Positions 44,518 to 52,530 of a stretch of DNA of 64,000 bases are shown one piece after another (position 1 is the stretch's first letter; each line of letters begins with the position of its first letter). Origin of the DNA: Chloroflexota bacterium (GTDB taxonomy: Bacteria; Chloroflexota; Anaerolineae; Anaerolineales; Anaerolineaceae). The notes beneath the pieces are model-generated. The model saw only the letters and a list, made by a program, of their open reading frames with translations, searched no databases and had not been told where the DNA came from. The stretch lies in NCBI GenBank assembly GCA_009773005.1, contig WOUT01000009.1, positions 1-64,000 of the forward strand. The letters are read 5' to 3'. The position numbers were made by a program, and so were the translations under genes.

Positions 44518-45537
44518 TTAGCCTTTAACGCCGCCAGCGGTTAACCCGCTTACAATTTGCTTTTGCAGCAATACGTACACAATTGCGACAGGTAAAGCCA
44601 CAATGATTGCCATTGCAGCAAAGCGATTCCATGGAATGGAACTTGCGTATTGGCCTGTCATGTTATATAGCGTCATTGCCAGGGTGTAATCTTGTGGTTT
44701 GGTCAGGAACAACCAGGGCAAAACAAACTCCTGCCAGTGCCCGATAAAGCCGAGGAAAAACGTCACAGCCATTTGAGGCGCTGCTAACGGCAAGACAATT
44801 CTAAAAAAAACTTGATTTGAATCCGCACCATCAATTGCCGCAGCTTCTTCCAGCTCTTTCGGAATTGTATCCAGATAGCCTTTCAGATTCCAAACCGCAA
44901 ATGGTAAAGCTGTAGAAATCATGGCTATACCCACTCCGATCAAGGAATCCCTTAAATTGAAAAGCAGTTTTGCCGCAACACCTGGATCGCATGCAGAGAA
45001 TGGTTGTATTGCCATTGCGCCATCCGCGCAAGTCTTAACCTGCAAGCTATTCATCAATAAAAACAAAGGGGTTGCAAGACCTACCGCTGGCATCAGCAAC
45101 GGAATAAAGACCAATATCATCAACATCTGGCGCAGTTTAAACTTGAAACGCGAAAAAGCATATGCCGCAGTAACGGCTACAAGCAGCGCAACGAGTCCCA
45201 CGATAACTGAAAGCAAGAAACTATTCTTTAAGAGCTCCAAAAAGGTTACCGGGTTAGCGGTTGGGCGGGTTAATACTTGTTGAAAGGCGACCAGAGAGAT
45301 TTCTTTTGGAAATAGTTCCAAGGTTGAGGGTCTTGTTGATTTAGAACTGAATGCGAGGGTGATAATATACATGATCGGAAACATCACTTCAATAGTGATA
45401 AGGAGACATAACAATTGAATAACCAACTGCCTCCAAAGGGGTAGTTTCTCGCTCCCACCCTTGCTGCCAGAAGTATCTATGTTAAAAAAACGAACAAGAA
45501 AGTTCTTTGGTTTGTCTGTTTGGGTTATGGTTGTCAT
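44518..45537 (-). CDS. MalG-type sugar ABC transporter permease (first pair)
   Basis: An inner-membrane permease (339 aa) of a maltodextrin-type importer, about six membrane segments. It is longer than usual because of a 30-residue cytoplasmic N-terminus and a loop near residues 165-195 (QVKTCADGAMAIQPFSACDP) that holds two Cys and is probably extracytoplasmic. The EAA motif is KELEEAAAIDGADSNQVFFRI. The ATG at 45537 was chosen because it follows the malF stop by one base with GGAG upstream. Confidence 0.91.
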   Translation of the reverse strand: MTTITQTDKPKNFLVRFFNIDTSGSKGGSEKLPLWRQLVIQLLCLLITIEVMFPIMYIITLAFSSKSTRPSTLELFPKEISLVAFQQVLTRPTANPVTFLELLKNSFLLSVIVGLVALLVAVTAAYAFSRFKFKLRQMLMILVFIPLLMPAVGLATPLFLLMNSLQVKTCADGAMAIQPFSACDPGVAAKLLFNLRDSLIGVGIAMISTALPFAVWNLKGYLDTIPKELEEAAAIDGADSNQVFFRIVLPLAAPQMAVTFFLGFIGHWQEFVLPWLFLTKPQDYTLAMTLYNMTGQYASSIPWNRFAAMAIIVALPVAIVYVLLQKQIVSGLTAGGVKG

Positions 45538-45538
45538 C

Positions 45539-46552
45539 TTAAGACTCCGAATAACTTTCTGTGGCTCGTGTGATGCGGTTTGTAATAAGGAAAATTGAAA
45601 GCACCACAAAGAATATGATCACAGAGAATGCGCCAGCAGCGCCGTACAAGCGTAAATTCCTTACAAGGTCGTAAGCGAAAGTTACCAGAATCTCTGTCGT
45701 TCTTGCTGGTCCACCACCTGACATGAAGTAAACAAAATTAAAGAGATTGAAAGACATGGTGAACCCGTACATGGCAGCCGGGATCATTGCTGGTCTGATC
45801 AAAGGAACTGTTATATTCCAAAACTGAAAGGTGCGTGATGCCCCATCAATGGAGGCTGCTTCATAAAGTTCTTTTGGAATGCTTTGCAGGGCGCCTGTTG
45901 CCACTAAAACCATAAAAGGCCAACCTAACCAAAAATTGGCGATCATCATGGCATAGTATGCCAATGGCAGCGGACCGTTTGGCAGAAGCCATGGAATTGG
46001 AGGTTTATATTCAAATAACCAACGGATTTTCACAGGGTCAATATTCCCAAACAATTGGGAGGTTGCTGTTAAAGCCTGGTTCATCGCGCCGTATTGCTCA
46101 TCAAAAATGTTCCGCCAAATGGTTCCCACTACAATTGGAGGAATGACAACAGGAAGGACGTAAATGGCACGATATAGTCTCTTGAACCAGATGCCTTTCA
46201 CATTCATTAATACTGCGATTAAAACACCAGCCGGGACATGAACCATTACATTTGTTATGGCCCACCAGAAGTTATAGGTCAGAACTCTGAAGAAATCAAA
46301 ATTCTGAACTGGCAGTCCGCCGGTGATGATATCTATGTAATTTTTAAATTGAATATGGTTCAACTTTGGGGAATTTAATCCCAATAAAAGGTCTTTTGTC
46401 TGAAAATCAGTGAACGAAATGATAACCTGGTAGATCAAAGGGTAAAAAGTAATTACCCCTAGCACAACAAACGCAGGTAATAAATATAGATATGGGATGA
46501 ATGCACGCCGTAAGTTGACTTTGCGCTTTACCGGTACAGTTATCGTTGCCAT
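45539..46552 (-). CDS. MalF-type sugar ABC transporter permease (first pair)
   Basis: Permease partner of the MalG encoded next (337 aa). It opens with RRAFIPYLYLLPAFVVLGVITFYPLIYQVIIS, typical of MalF-type proteins without the extra N-terminal segments of the E. coli protein. The EAA motif is KELYEAASIDGASRTFQFWNI. The ATG at 46552 has GAGGGAC just upstream; the in-frame extension to 46618 would run through a hairpin and has no ribosome binding site. It is 128 bp downstream of malE. Confidence 0.92.
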   Translation of the reverse strand: MATITVPVKRKVNLRRAFIPYLYLLPAFVVLGVITFYPLIYQVIISFTDFQTKDLLLGLNSPKLNHIQFKNYIDIITGGLPVQNFDFFRVLTYNFWWAITNVMVHVPAGVLIAVLMNVKGIWFKRLYRAIYVLPVVIPPIVVGTIWRNIFDEQYGAMNQALTATSQLFGNIDPVKIRWLFEYKPPIPWLLPNGPLPLAYYAMMIANFWLGWPFMVLVATGALQSIPKELYEAASIDGASRTFQFWNITVPLIRPAMIPAAMYGFTMSFNLFNFVYFMSGGGPARTTEILVTFAYDLVRNLRLYGAAGAFSVIIFFVVLSIFLITNRITRATESYSES

Positions 46553-46592
46553 CAGTCCCTCGCGAATATGGTCCGGGTGGATTTTTGTAAAA

Positions 46593-46628
46593 GTCAAAGC
46601 AAATGAGATCGCTCCCACTTGCTTTGAC
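46593..46628 (-). terminator. Hairpin between malE and malF
   Basis: GTCAAAGCAA (46593-46602) pairs perfectly with TTGCTTTGAC (46619-46628) around a 16-nt loop. On the coding strand the stem is followed by TTTTACAAAAAT. This position, between a binding-protein gene and its permeases, is where many sugar operons carry a stem-loop that keeps binding-protein mRNA abundant. Confidence 0.6.
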
Positions 46629-46680
46629 TCGAAGCCTTGGTTAAATGAGTAAATTGTCCATTAGCCAAGTAGTAAATTTC

Positions 46681-47853
46681 TTACTTGTTTGCGTTTGCGG
46701 TGCCAGTGGCGACCCATTCAGCAGCGGCGACACCCTTTTCGAAAACTTCATCAGTACCGCAGAAGTTGGACCAGTATAGGCCTAACTGAGGAACCTGCGG
46801 GCGGATGGTGGCGCCTTTATTGAAGGCATCCACGAGACCCTGGATCAGGGGATCGGTGATGGTGACGTCAGTGCGCACAGGAACGTGACCGGCTTCGTTC
46901 ATCATGACGGTCTGTGAAGCGGCGTTGGTGAGGAATAGAGCAACCTTCAGGGCAGCTTCCTGATTGGTGCTTGTTGGATTGAAATAGAATCCATCAACAC
47001 CTAGGAATGGGGTGGCGGGGCCAGTGGGGCCAGCGGGCAGCGCGGTCACGGCCAATTTATCGCCAAGGGCATTTTTGTAATCGCCCATTGCCCAGTTACC
47101 ATTGGTGATCGCAACAGCTTTTCCTTCACTGAAGGGGGCAAGACCATCGCTGTCGTTTTTCGGCCAGGAATTGGTTTTGGAGATCTGATAAGCTTCATTC
47201 AAGAAGGCCATCGCATCTGCAACGCCGGTACCCTGGTCAGCAACAACTTTCCATGAATCGTCGAAGATTTTTCCGCCATAAGCGCCAAAGAAACCAAAGT
47301 GATGGTAGCAGCCGTAGCTGATAGAGACTTCGGTGCCGCCCTGCATCAGAGCAAGCAGTTCATCGGTAGTCGCAGGAGGCGTGGGGAGCAATTCTTTGTT
47401 ATACCAGAAAGCAACTGCCTTGAGGCTTTCGGGAATACCATAGAGAACACCATCAACGCTCATACCATCGATACCAAGTTGGTTTACGCCATCAAGTTTG
47501 CCTTTGGCAAGTTCAGTAATATCTGCCACCAGGCCGGCACGGGCATCATCACCCAATGAATCATTGGGGGCAATGAACATATCAGGACCACTTCCGGCGG
47601 CAACGTCAGTGCGATATTTATTGAAAATATCGTTGAATGGAACCTGAAGTGCATTAACCTTGATTTCTGGCATATCAACAGCAGCCTGCGTTAAAAGTTT
47701 GGTCAATGCAACTTCCTCAGCAGAGCCAGTGCCGTAAGCGTGCCAGAAGGTTACTTCAGCTGCAGCGGGTGCAGCGGTCGGTTTTGCGCATGCAGCCAAT
47801 GCAAACGCAACGATCATCAAAATACTGATCAGGGGTAATAACTTCTTAGTCAT
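46681..47853 (-). CDS. MalE-type extracellular sugar-binding lipoprotein
   Basis: Substrate-binding protein of a carbohydrate ABC importer, family 1 (390 aa). A signal peptide with lipobox ALAAC (lipidated Cys21) is followed by a short Ala/Pro tether and VTFWHAYGTGSAEEVALTKLL. Further family landmarks are AAGSGPDMFIAPND, GKAVAITNGNWAMGDYKNA and LPAGPTGPATPFLGVDGFYF. Neighbouring amylase and permeases suggest maltodextrin as ligand. The start has AGGAGAG upstream. The LacI-type regulator gene ends 109 bp upstream, so it may share that transcript or use its own promoter. Confidence 0.92.
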   Translation of the reverse strand: MTKKLLPLISILMIVAFALAACAKPTAAPAAAEVTFWHAYGTGSAEEVALTKLLTQAAVDMPEIKVNALQVPFNDIFNKYRTDVAAGSGPDMFIAPNDSLGDDARAGLVADITELAKGKLDGVNQLGIDGMSVDGVLYGIPESLKAVAFWYNKELLPTPPATTDELLALMQGGTEVSISYGCYHHFGFFGAYGGKIFDDSWKVVADQGTGVADAMAFLNEAYQISKTNSWPKNDSDGLAPFSEGKAVAITNGNWAMGDYKNALGDKLAVTALPAGPTGPATPFLGVDGFYFNPTSTNQEAALKVALFLTNAASQTVMMNEAGHVPVRTDVTITDPLIQGLVDAFNKGATIRPQVPQLGLYWSNFCGTDEVFEKGVAAAEWVATGTANANK

Positions 47854-47962
47854 TTTTCTCTCCTCTTAGTTTATTTGCAATTTACTACAAAATGTGAAAT
47901 GGTTGAATACTTTTATATTTTTTCCTTTCGTACTCACCTCCTCCATATTAACTATATTAGCA

Positions 47963-48952
47963 TTAAGCCGTCTCCCTTTCAATAACCTTCAACGGCAATT
48001 CGATATGTTGAACAGGCTGGGTAGATTCTGAAAGGCGTGAAATCAATAAATTGGCAGCAATTCTTCCTGATTCATCCAATGGCTGATGAACTGTAGTCAA
48101 GCCAAAGTATTCTGCCATATCAATATCATCAAAACCAATAATCGCAACGTCTTGTGGAATTCGCAAACCTAGCGTTCTAACTTCTTTAATAAGCGAAATC
48201 GCCTGAAGGTCAGTTGCAGCAAATATGGCCAGAGGTAATCCGTAAGAAATGAGATTTTTTAATACCTTACCAGGATCATGGGCATATTCACATGCAAAAT
48301 CATCAGGCAATGAAATTTCATTTTCTTTCAGGGCTTTTAGATATCCCTTTAAACGCTTTTCTATCGGGTTAACCCCAAATTCTGGTTGGATCCGTCCTCC
48401 AATAAAGGCAATCCTTCGGTAGCCTTTATCCAAAAGGTATTTTGTAGCCATATACCCGCCCGCAACATCATCAATTTCCAGTGTGCAGAAATGAGAATCG
48501 AAGAATTCGATAAGGACGGTTTCCAATTTGTTGTTGATCAGTCTGAGGGCAATCGTTTCATCAAAAACCTGCGAAGTTATGATCAATCCATCTAATGTCA
48601 TACTCAAGGGAAGTGTTTCGAGGTAACTTTTTTCGCGGGAACGTGAATCTACCGGGTAAATGACCAATTCATAATCATTCTGGTTTAATACACCTGAGAT
48701 TCCCCTTAACCGTTGCACAAAAGATGGTGTCGTAAAAAAAGGAATGAGCACTCCTATTCGCCTGGTTTTCATAAGCGCTCTAGCCCGGGATTCTGCCTTT
48801 GGTATATAACCCAGAGAATCAATCGCATTCATAACCGCAGTGCGGGTAGCAGGTTTTACTCGAAGGGGATAATTTAAAACTCTGGAAACTGTGGCAATGC
48901 TTACTCCAACTTCTTTTGCTACATGATAAATTGTGGGTTTCGAATTTGGCAT
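47963..48952 (-). CDS. LacI-family transcriptional regulator of the glucan locus
   Basis: A 329-aa repressor-type regulator. The N-terminal helix-turn-helix (TIYHVAKEVGVSIATVSRVL) and hinge helix are followed by a periplasmic-binding-like sensor domain (IGVLIPFFTTPSFVQRLRGI; GFDDIDMAEYFGLTTVHQP). It most likely binds a maltodextrin-derived effector and controls the transporter and amylase genes downstream. A perfect inverted repeat (TGTAAG-CT-CTTACA) overlaps its own promoter, so self-repression is likely. The start has AGGGACAG upstream. Confidence 0.93.
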   Translation of the reverse strand: MPNSKPTIYHVAKEVGVSIATVSRVLNYPLRVKPATRTAVMNAIDSLGYIPKAESRARALMKTRRIGVLIPFFTTPSFVQRLRGISGVLNQNDYELVIYPVDSRSREKSYLETLPLSMTLDGLIITSQVFDETIALRLINNKLETVLIEFFDSHFCTLEIDDVAGGYMATKYLLDKGYRRIAFIGGRIQPEFGVNPIEKRLKGYLKALKENEISLPDDFACEYAHDPGKVLKNLISYGLPLAIFAATDLQAISLIKEVRTLGLRIPQDVAIIGFDDIDMAEYFGLTTVHQPLDESGRIAANLLISRLSESTQPVQHIELPLKVIERETA

Positions 48953-48980
48953 TCTGTCCCTATTTTTGTAACAACTTTTT

Positions 48981-48994
48981 TGTAAGCTCTTACA
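48981..48994. promoter_or_regulatory. Candidate LacI-type operator
   Basis: TGTAAGCTCTTACA is a perfect 6+6 inverted repeat with a 2-bp centre, the form of many LacI-family operators. It abuts the -10 box of the regulator's own promoter, covering the likely transcription start. It starts 29 bp upstream of the regulator start codon. Confidence 0.65.
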
Positions 48995-49022
48995 TTATAG
49001 AGATAATTTACCTGGAAGTCAA
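48994..49022 (-). promoter_or_regulatory. Strong promoter of the LacI-type regulator gene
   Basis: On the minus strand TTGACT (49022-49017) and TATAAT (48999-48994) are 17 bp apart, nearly the sigma70 consensus. The candidate operator lies directly over the predicted start point. Confidence 0.75.
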
Positions 49023-49180
49023 GTAACACTATGTCGGGGTTTTTGAACACCCTAATGCCAGGTTTTTGAATACAACCCGTTCAATCAGATGACGTTTCTT
49101 AAAACTAAAAGATCGTTAATTCTTTATCGATTATAATAATTTTCATATTTGAAAAAGCATTGTGGATTTATGTGAATTTG

Positions 49181-49999
49181 ATGAAAAAATGGCGTCTTAT
49201 TACAACACCTGCCTATTCCGGCGCTTTCAACATGGCTCTTGATGAGGCTTGCCTGTATTTCGCATCTCACAAACAAGTACCTCCAACCTTGAGACTCTAT
49301 TCATGGGATCCGCCATCGTTATCATTGGGGTATGCACAAAAAGTAACAGATGTGAATATCACTCAGCTAAAATCACTGGGTTGGCAGCTTGTAAGGAGGC
49401 CAACTGGAGGACGGGCAATTCTTCACACTGATGAGCTTACTTATTCTGTTTCAGCGCCGGTTGATGACCCAATTGTATCCGGCACTCTATTAGAGAGTTA
49501 CCAAAGAATCTCTCTTGCTCTTCTTACTGCATTAAAACTTCTAGGACTTTCTGATGTTGCAAACAAACAATATCCCAACCAGCCAGACTCGGCAAAAACC
49601 AATCCCGTTTGCTTCGAGGTTCCTTCCAACTATGAGATTACCGCATCCGGAAAAAAACTCATAGGTTCGGCTCAAGCCAGAAAATCTGGTGGTGTACTCC
49701 AGCATGGTTCATTGCCATTATGCGGGGACCTCACCCGGATCACCCATGCTCTTCAATACCCATCTGAAGAAGCCCGCCAATCCGCTTCACAAAAGCTTCT
49801 GGATCATGCAACATCTTTTGAAAATGTTGCCGGTAGAATCATAGAATGGGAGCAAGCCGCACAAGCATTCATCAAAGCTTTCTCTACAACACTGGATATC
49901 GAATTTTACCATTCTGATCCTACTACTGAAGAACTCACGATGACAGAGGAGTTGGTAGAGTCAAAATACGGGTCTGATGAATGGAATTTTCGAAACTAA
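49181..49999 (+). CDS. Lipoate/octanoate transferase family protein (LipM-like)
   Basis: A 272-aa member of the lipoate ligase/octanoyltransferase fold. RRPTGGRAILHTDELTYSV is the family substrate loop. Cys144 in NPVCFEVPSNYEI matches the catalytic cysteine of LipM-type octanoyltransferases, and Lys159 in GKKLIGSAQAR is the conserved lysine. This favours transfer of octanoyl from acyl carrier protein over ATP-dependent ligation. The ATG at 49181 lacks a clear Shine-Dalgarno, so the exact start is uncertain. The enzyme could modify GcvH, which would link it to the glycine cleavage T-domain at 35-36 kb, but no gcvH is present here. Confidence 0.88.
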   Translation: MKKWRLITTPAYSGAFNMALDEACLYFASHKQVPPTLRLYSWDPPSLSLGYAQKVTDVNITQLKSLGWQLVRRPTGGRAILHTDELTYSVSAPVDDPIVSGTLLESYQRISLALLTALKLLGLSDVANKQYPNQPDSAKTNPVCFEVPSNYEITASGKKLIGSAQARKSGGVLQHGSLPLCGDLTRITHALQYPSEEARQSASQKLLDHATSFENVAGRIIEWEQAAQAFIKAFSTTLDIEFYHSDPTTEELTMTEELVESKYGSDEWNFRN

Positions 50000-50124
50000 G
50001 TTTCATGAAAACAAGATTAAGAGAGTTCCTCGGATTTTCTTAAGAACGTGTTCAATGCAAGTGGCTTGGACCCTGTATAGCTCCTTGGCAATTGGTCAAT
50101 CCAAAAATCCATAAAAATCGGAAC

Positions 50125-50133
50125 TGGTACAAT
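50125..50133 (+). promoter_or_regulatory. Extended -10 promoter adjacent to the SanA-like start codon
   Basis: TGGTACAAT (50125-50133) lies seven bases before the ATG at 50141, with no Shine-Dalgarno between. Predicted leaderless message, as for scpA and fmt. Confidence 0.5.
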
Positions 50134-50140
50134 TCTTGCT

Positions 50141-50809
50141 ATGATAAAAAAGATAATTAATATGATCTTAAGCTTATTGTTTTGGTCAGTAATAGCTGCA
50201 ATTATTACCTTCGGCGTTCCGCGGTTGATCAGTGAAATTTCTTCACTTGGAAAAATATTTTCAACCGCAACCACAAGGAATTCTAAAGCAGCGATCGTGT
50301 TTGGAGCAGGTTTGCTTCGTGACGGCACTCCTTCTCCGGTATTGAAAGACCGGGTAGCCACCGCCGCCCAACTTTTCTTTGATGGAAAGGTTCAAAAGTT
50401 GTTGATGAGTGGTGATAATCGTTTTGTTGATTACAACGAACCTGGAGCCATGCGGGCTTATGCCGTTGAGCTTGGAGTTCCCGAGAGTGCGGTCGTACTG
50501 GATTACGCTGGCAGAAGAACCTATGACACTTGTTACCGGGCGCTTCACATCTTCGGATTGCAGGAAGCTATTCTTATCACCCAACGATATCACCTGCCGC
50601 GAGCCCTTTTTACGTGCAACGGGATCGGTCTTAAATCAACTGGAGTCGAAGCCAATTTACGTGATTATCATCCGTATTCTCAACGGTTTTGGAATCTAAG
50701 AGAACTTCCGGCGACCCTCGTAGCCCTTTGGCAGGTTTGGTTCAGTCACCCTTTGCCTGTAATGGGAGACCCTGAACCTATCTTTTTTACTGAAAGGTCG
50801 GGTAACTAA
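50141..50809 (+). CDS. SanA/YdcF-like (DUF218) membrane-anchored protein
   Basis: A 222-aa protein with one N-terminal membrane segment (about residues 5-26) and a DUF218/YdcF-like domain. AAIVFGAGLLRDGTPSPVLKDRV is the diagnostic SanA motif, followed by KLLMSGDN, RRTYDTCYRA and ITQRYHLPRALF. E. coli SanA affects envelope permeability and vancomycin resistance at high temperature; the biochemical activity is not known. Its stop overlaps the HD-domain gene start (TAATG). Confidence 0.88.
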   Translation: MIKKIINMILSLLFWSVIAAIITFGVPRLISEISSLGKIFSTATTRNSKAAIVFGAGLLRDGTPSPVLKDRVATAAQLFFDGKVQKLLMSGDNRFVDYNEPGAMRAYAVELGVPESAVVLDYAGRRTYDTCYRALHIFGLQEAILITQRYHLPRALFTCNGIGLKSTGVEANLRDYHPYSQRFWNLRELPATLVALWQVWFSHPLPVMGDPEPIFFTERSGN

Positions 50810-51384
50810 TGCTCAATCGAGAACAAGCATTATCAATTGTCCACAGATATGTCAAAAATCAGCATCTCGTAAATCATATGCTGGCTGTTGAAGCAGTGAT
50901 GCATTTTTATGCCCGAAAACTGAACCAGCCTGAAGAGCTCTGGGGATTAACCGGTCTGGTACATGATTTTGATTGGGAGATACACCCAACAGCGGAGCAA
51001 CACCCTTCGGAAGGAGCGCCAATTCTACGCACTGAAGGCGTTTCGGAAGAAATCGTTCAAGCCATCCTCAGACACGGAGATCATGCAAATCTACCAAGAG
51101 AAACATTGCTCCAAAAAGGTTTGTATGCCTGTGATGAGATTACGGGACTCATCACAGCAGTGGCATTAGTGCGTCCATCGAAGTCTCTGTATGATCTTGA
51201 ATCAAGTTCGGTTAAAAAGAAATGGAAAGATAAGGCATTTGCAGCGGGCGCGAATCGAGAGGAAATCGCCAGAGGCGCCGAGGAGTTTGGAATTCCGCTT
51301 TGGGAACATTGTGACAACGTGATTTTTGCGATGCGTGAAATTGCACCAGTAATCGGGTTGGAAGGCACTCTCACCCCCGGCTAA
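50809..51384 (+). CDS. HD-domain metal-dependent phosphohydrolase family protein
   Basis: A 191-aa HDIG-type protein. The metal site is LVNHMLAVEAVM (first His), LTGLVHDFDWE (His-Asp pair) and AILRHGDHAN (further His). YACDEITGLITAVALVRPSK is characteristic of the small HD hydrolases often annotated as hydrolases of unknown substrate. Its ATG shares one base with the preceding stop codon, so translation is coupled to the SanA-like gene. Confidence 0.88.
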   Translation: MLNREQALSIVHRYVKNQHLVNHMLAVEAVMHFYARKLNQPEELWGLTGLVHDFDWEIHPTAEQHPSEGAPILRTEGVSEEIVQAILRHGDHANLPRETLLQKGLYACDEITGLITAVALVRPSKSLYDLESSSVKKKWKDKAFAAGANREEIARGAEEFGIPLWEHCDNVIFAMREIAPVIGLEGTLTPG

Positions 51385-51420
51385 TCAAATAAGTGCCGGA
51401 TTTAAGACGGAGGTATCAAT

Positions 51421-52530
51421 ATGGTACTACAGGGAAAAGGAACGTGGATTTGGAAGATCCCTCAATGCGAAGGAGGTAATGCTCAGGCAATTGCGACAGT
51501 TGCTAAAAATGCGGGTTTCTCGCACGTTTTGATCAAAATTGCCGACAGTTCCTACCCTTACAACGTAAATAAAACAACCGGCGTTGATCTGATCCCACCT
51601 GTGGTTGATGCACTTCGGTCCAAAGGATTGCTAGTGTGGGGATGGCATTATGTTTATGGATATAATCCACTCGGTGAGGCCGCAATTGCAATCTCTCAAT
51701 GCAAGAAGTACAATCTGGACGGCTATGTTGTTGACGCCGAGATCGAATACAAATTAGCCGGTCGCGAAGCTGTAGCTCGCACATTCATGACTGAATTACG
51801 CAAGGGGATTCCAAACACACCGGTTGCCCTCAGCACGTTCAGATGGCCTACCTACCACCCCAATTTCCCCTATAAGGCGTTTTTGGAAAAATGTGATTAC
51901 AATATGCCGCAGGTCTACTGGATGAAGGCCCATAATCCCATTTATGACCTCACCCGCTCCTACAATGAATTTAAGGCAATTACACCAACACGCCCGATGA
52001 TCCCGACCGGCCCGGCTTTTATGGAATCCGGCTGGCAGCCAACTCCAGCCGAGGTAAAAGATTTCCTCGATACTGCAAAATCTCTCGGAATGACTGGGGC
52101 AAATATTTACTCCTGGGATGATTCACGAACTATACTTCCCGCAGTGTGGAATCTTGTAGCAAATTACAATTGGCCTGGTCCTGCCCAACCCCCAGTAGGA
52201 ACGGATATTCTGGACAAGTATATGAATGCTCTCAACACAATGAATTACAACGCGGCATTGGATTTATACACTGAAGAAGCAGTCCACGTTACTGCAGATC
52301 GAACCATTCAGGGAAACGTCAATATTCGCCTTTTCATTGGGCAGCTGCTCACGAATGGCTTGAACGATGGCGTCTTTAAAGTGACCAGCTCCTCAGGTAC
52401 TGGTGAGACCAGACACTTTACCTGGACCTGTGATTCATACCGTGGAAAAGTGCGCGATGGCAGTGATACCTTTGGATTAAAAGACGGGAAAATCGCCTAC
52501 CATTATTCTCATTTCACGATCACGGCTTAG
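51421..52530 (+). CDS. TIM-barrel glycoside hydrolase-like protein with C-terminal SnoaL-like domain
   Basis: 369 aa, no signal peptide. Residues about 1-250 look like a GH25/DUF1906-type TIM barrel: [40 protein letters not shown] (candidate acidic residues), [11 protein letters not shown] and GANIYSWDD. Residues about 258-368 resemble an NTF2/SnoaL-like cone ([37 protein letters not shown]). Catalytic activity and substrate are uncertain. The ribosome binding site ACGGAGG precedes the ATG. The last 11 bp overlap the convergent gyrA stop. Confidence 0.75.
   Translation: MVLQGKGTWIWKIPQCEGGNAQAIATVAKNAGFSHVLIKIADSSYPYNVNKTTGVDLIPPVVDALRSKGLLVWGWHYVYGYNPLGEAAIAISQCKKYNLDGYVVDAEIEYKLAGREAVARTFMTELRKGIPNTPVALSTFRWPTYHPNFPYKAFLEKCDYNMPQVYWMKAHNPIYDLTRSYNEFKAITPTRPMIPTGPAFMESGWQPTPAEVKDFLDTAKSLGMTGANIYSWDDSRTILPAVWNLVANYNWPGPAQPPVGTDILDKYMNALNTMNYNAALDLYTEEAVHVTADRTIQGNVNIRLFIGQLLTNGLNDGVFKVTSSSGTGETRHFTWTCDSYRGKVRDGSDTFGLKDGKIAYHYSHFTITA

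Noticed and set aside
46553-46618. N-terminal extension of MalF
   Set aside because: Runs through part of a stem-loop and lacks a ribosome binding site; the ATG at 46552 has one and matches the usual MalF start.
47854-47962. Second LacI-type operator in front of malE
   Set aside because: TTTGTA...TGCAAA is a loose inverted repeat but does not share the TGTAAG half-site of the operator at 48981, so it was not called.
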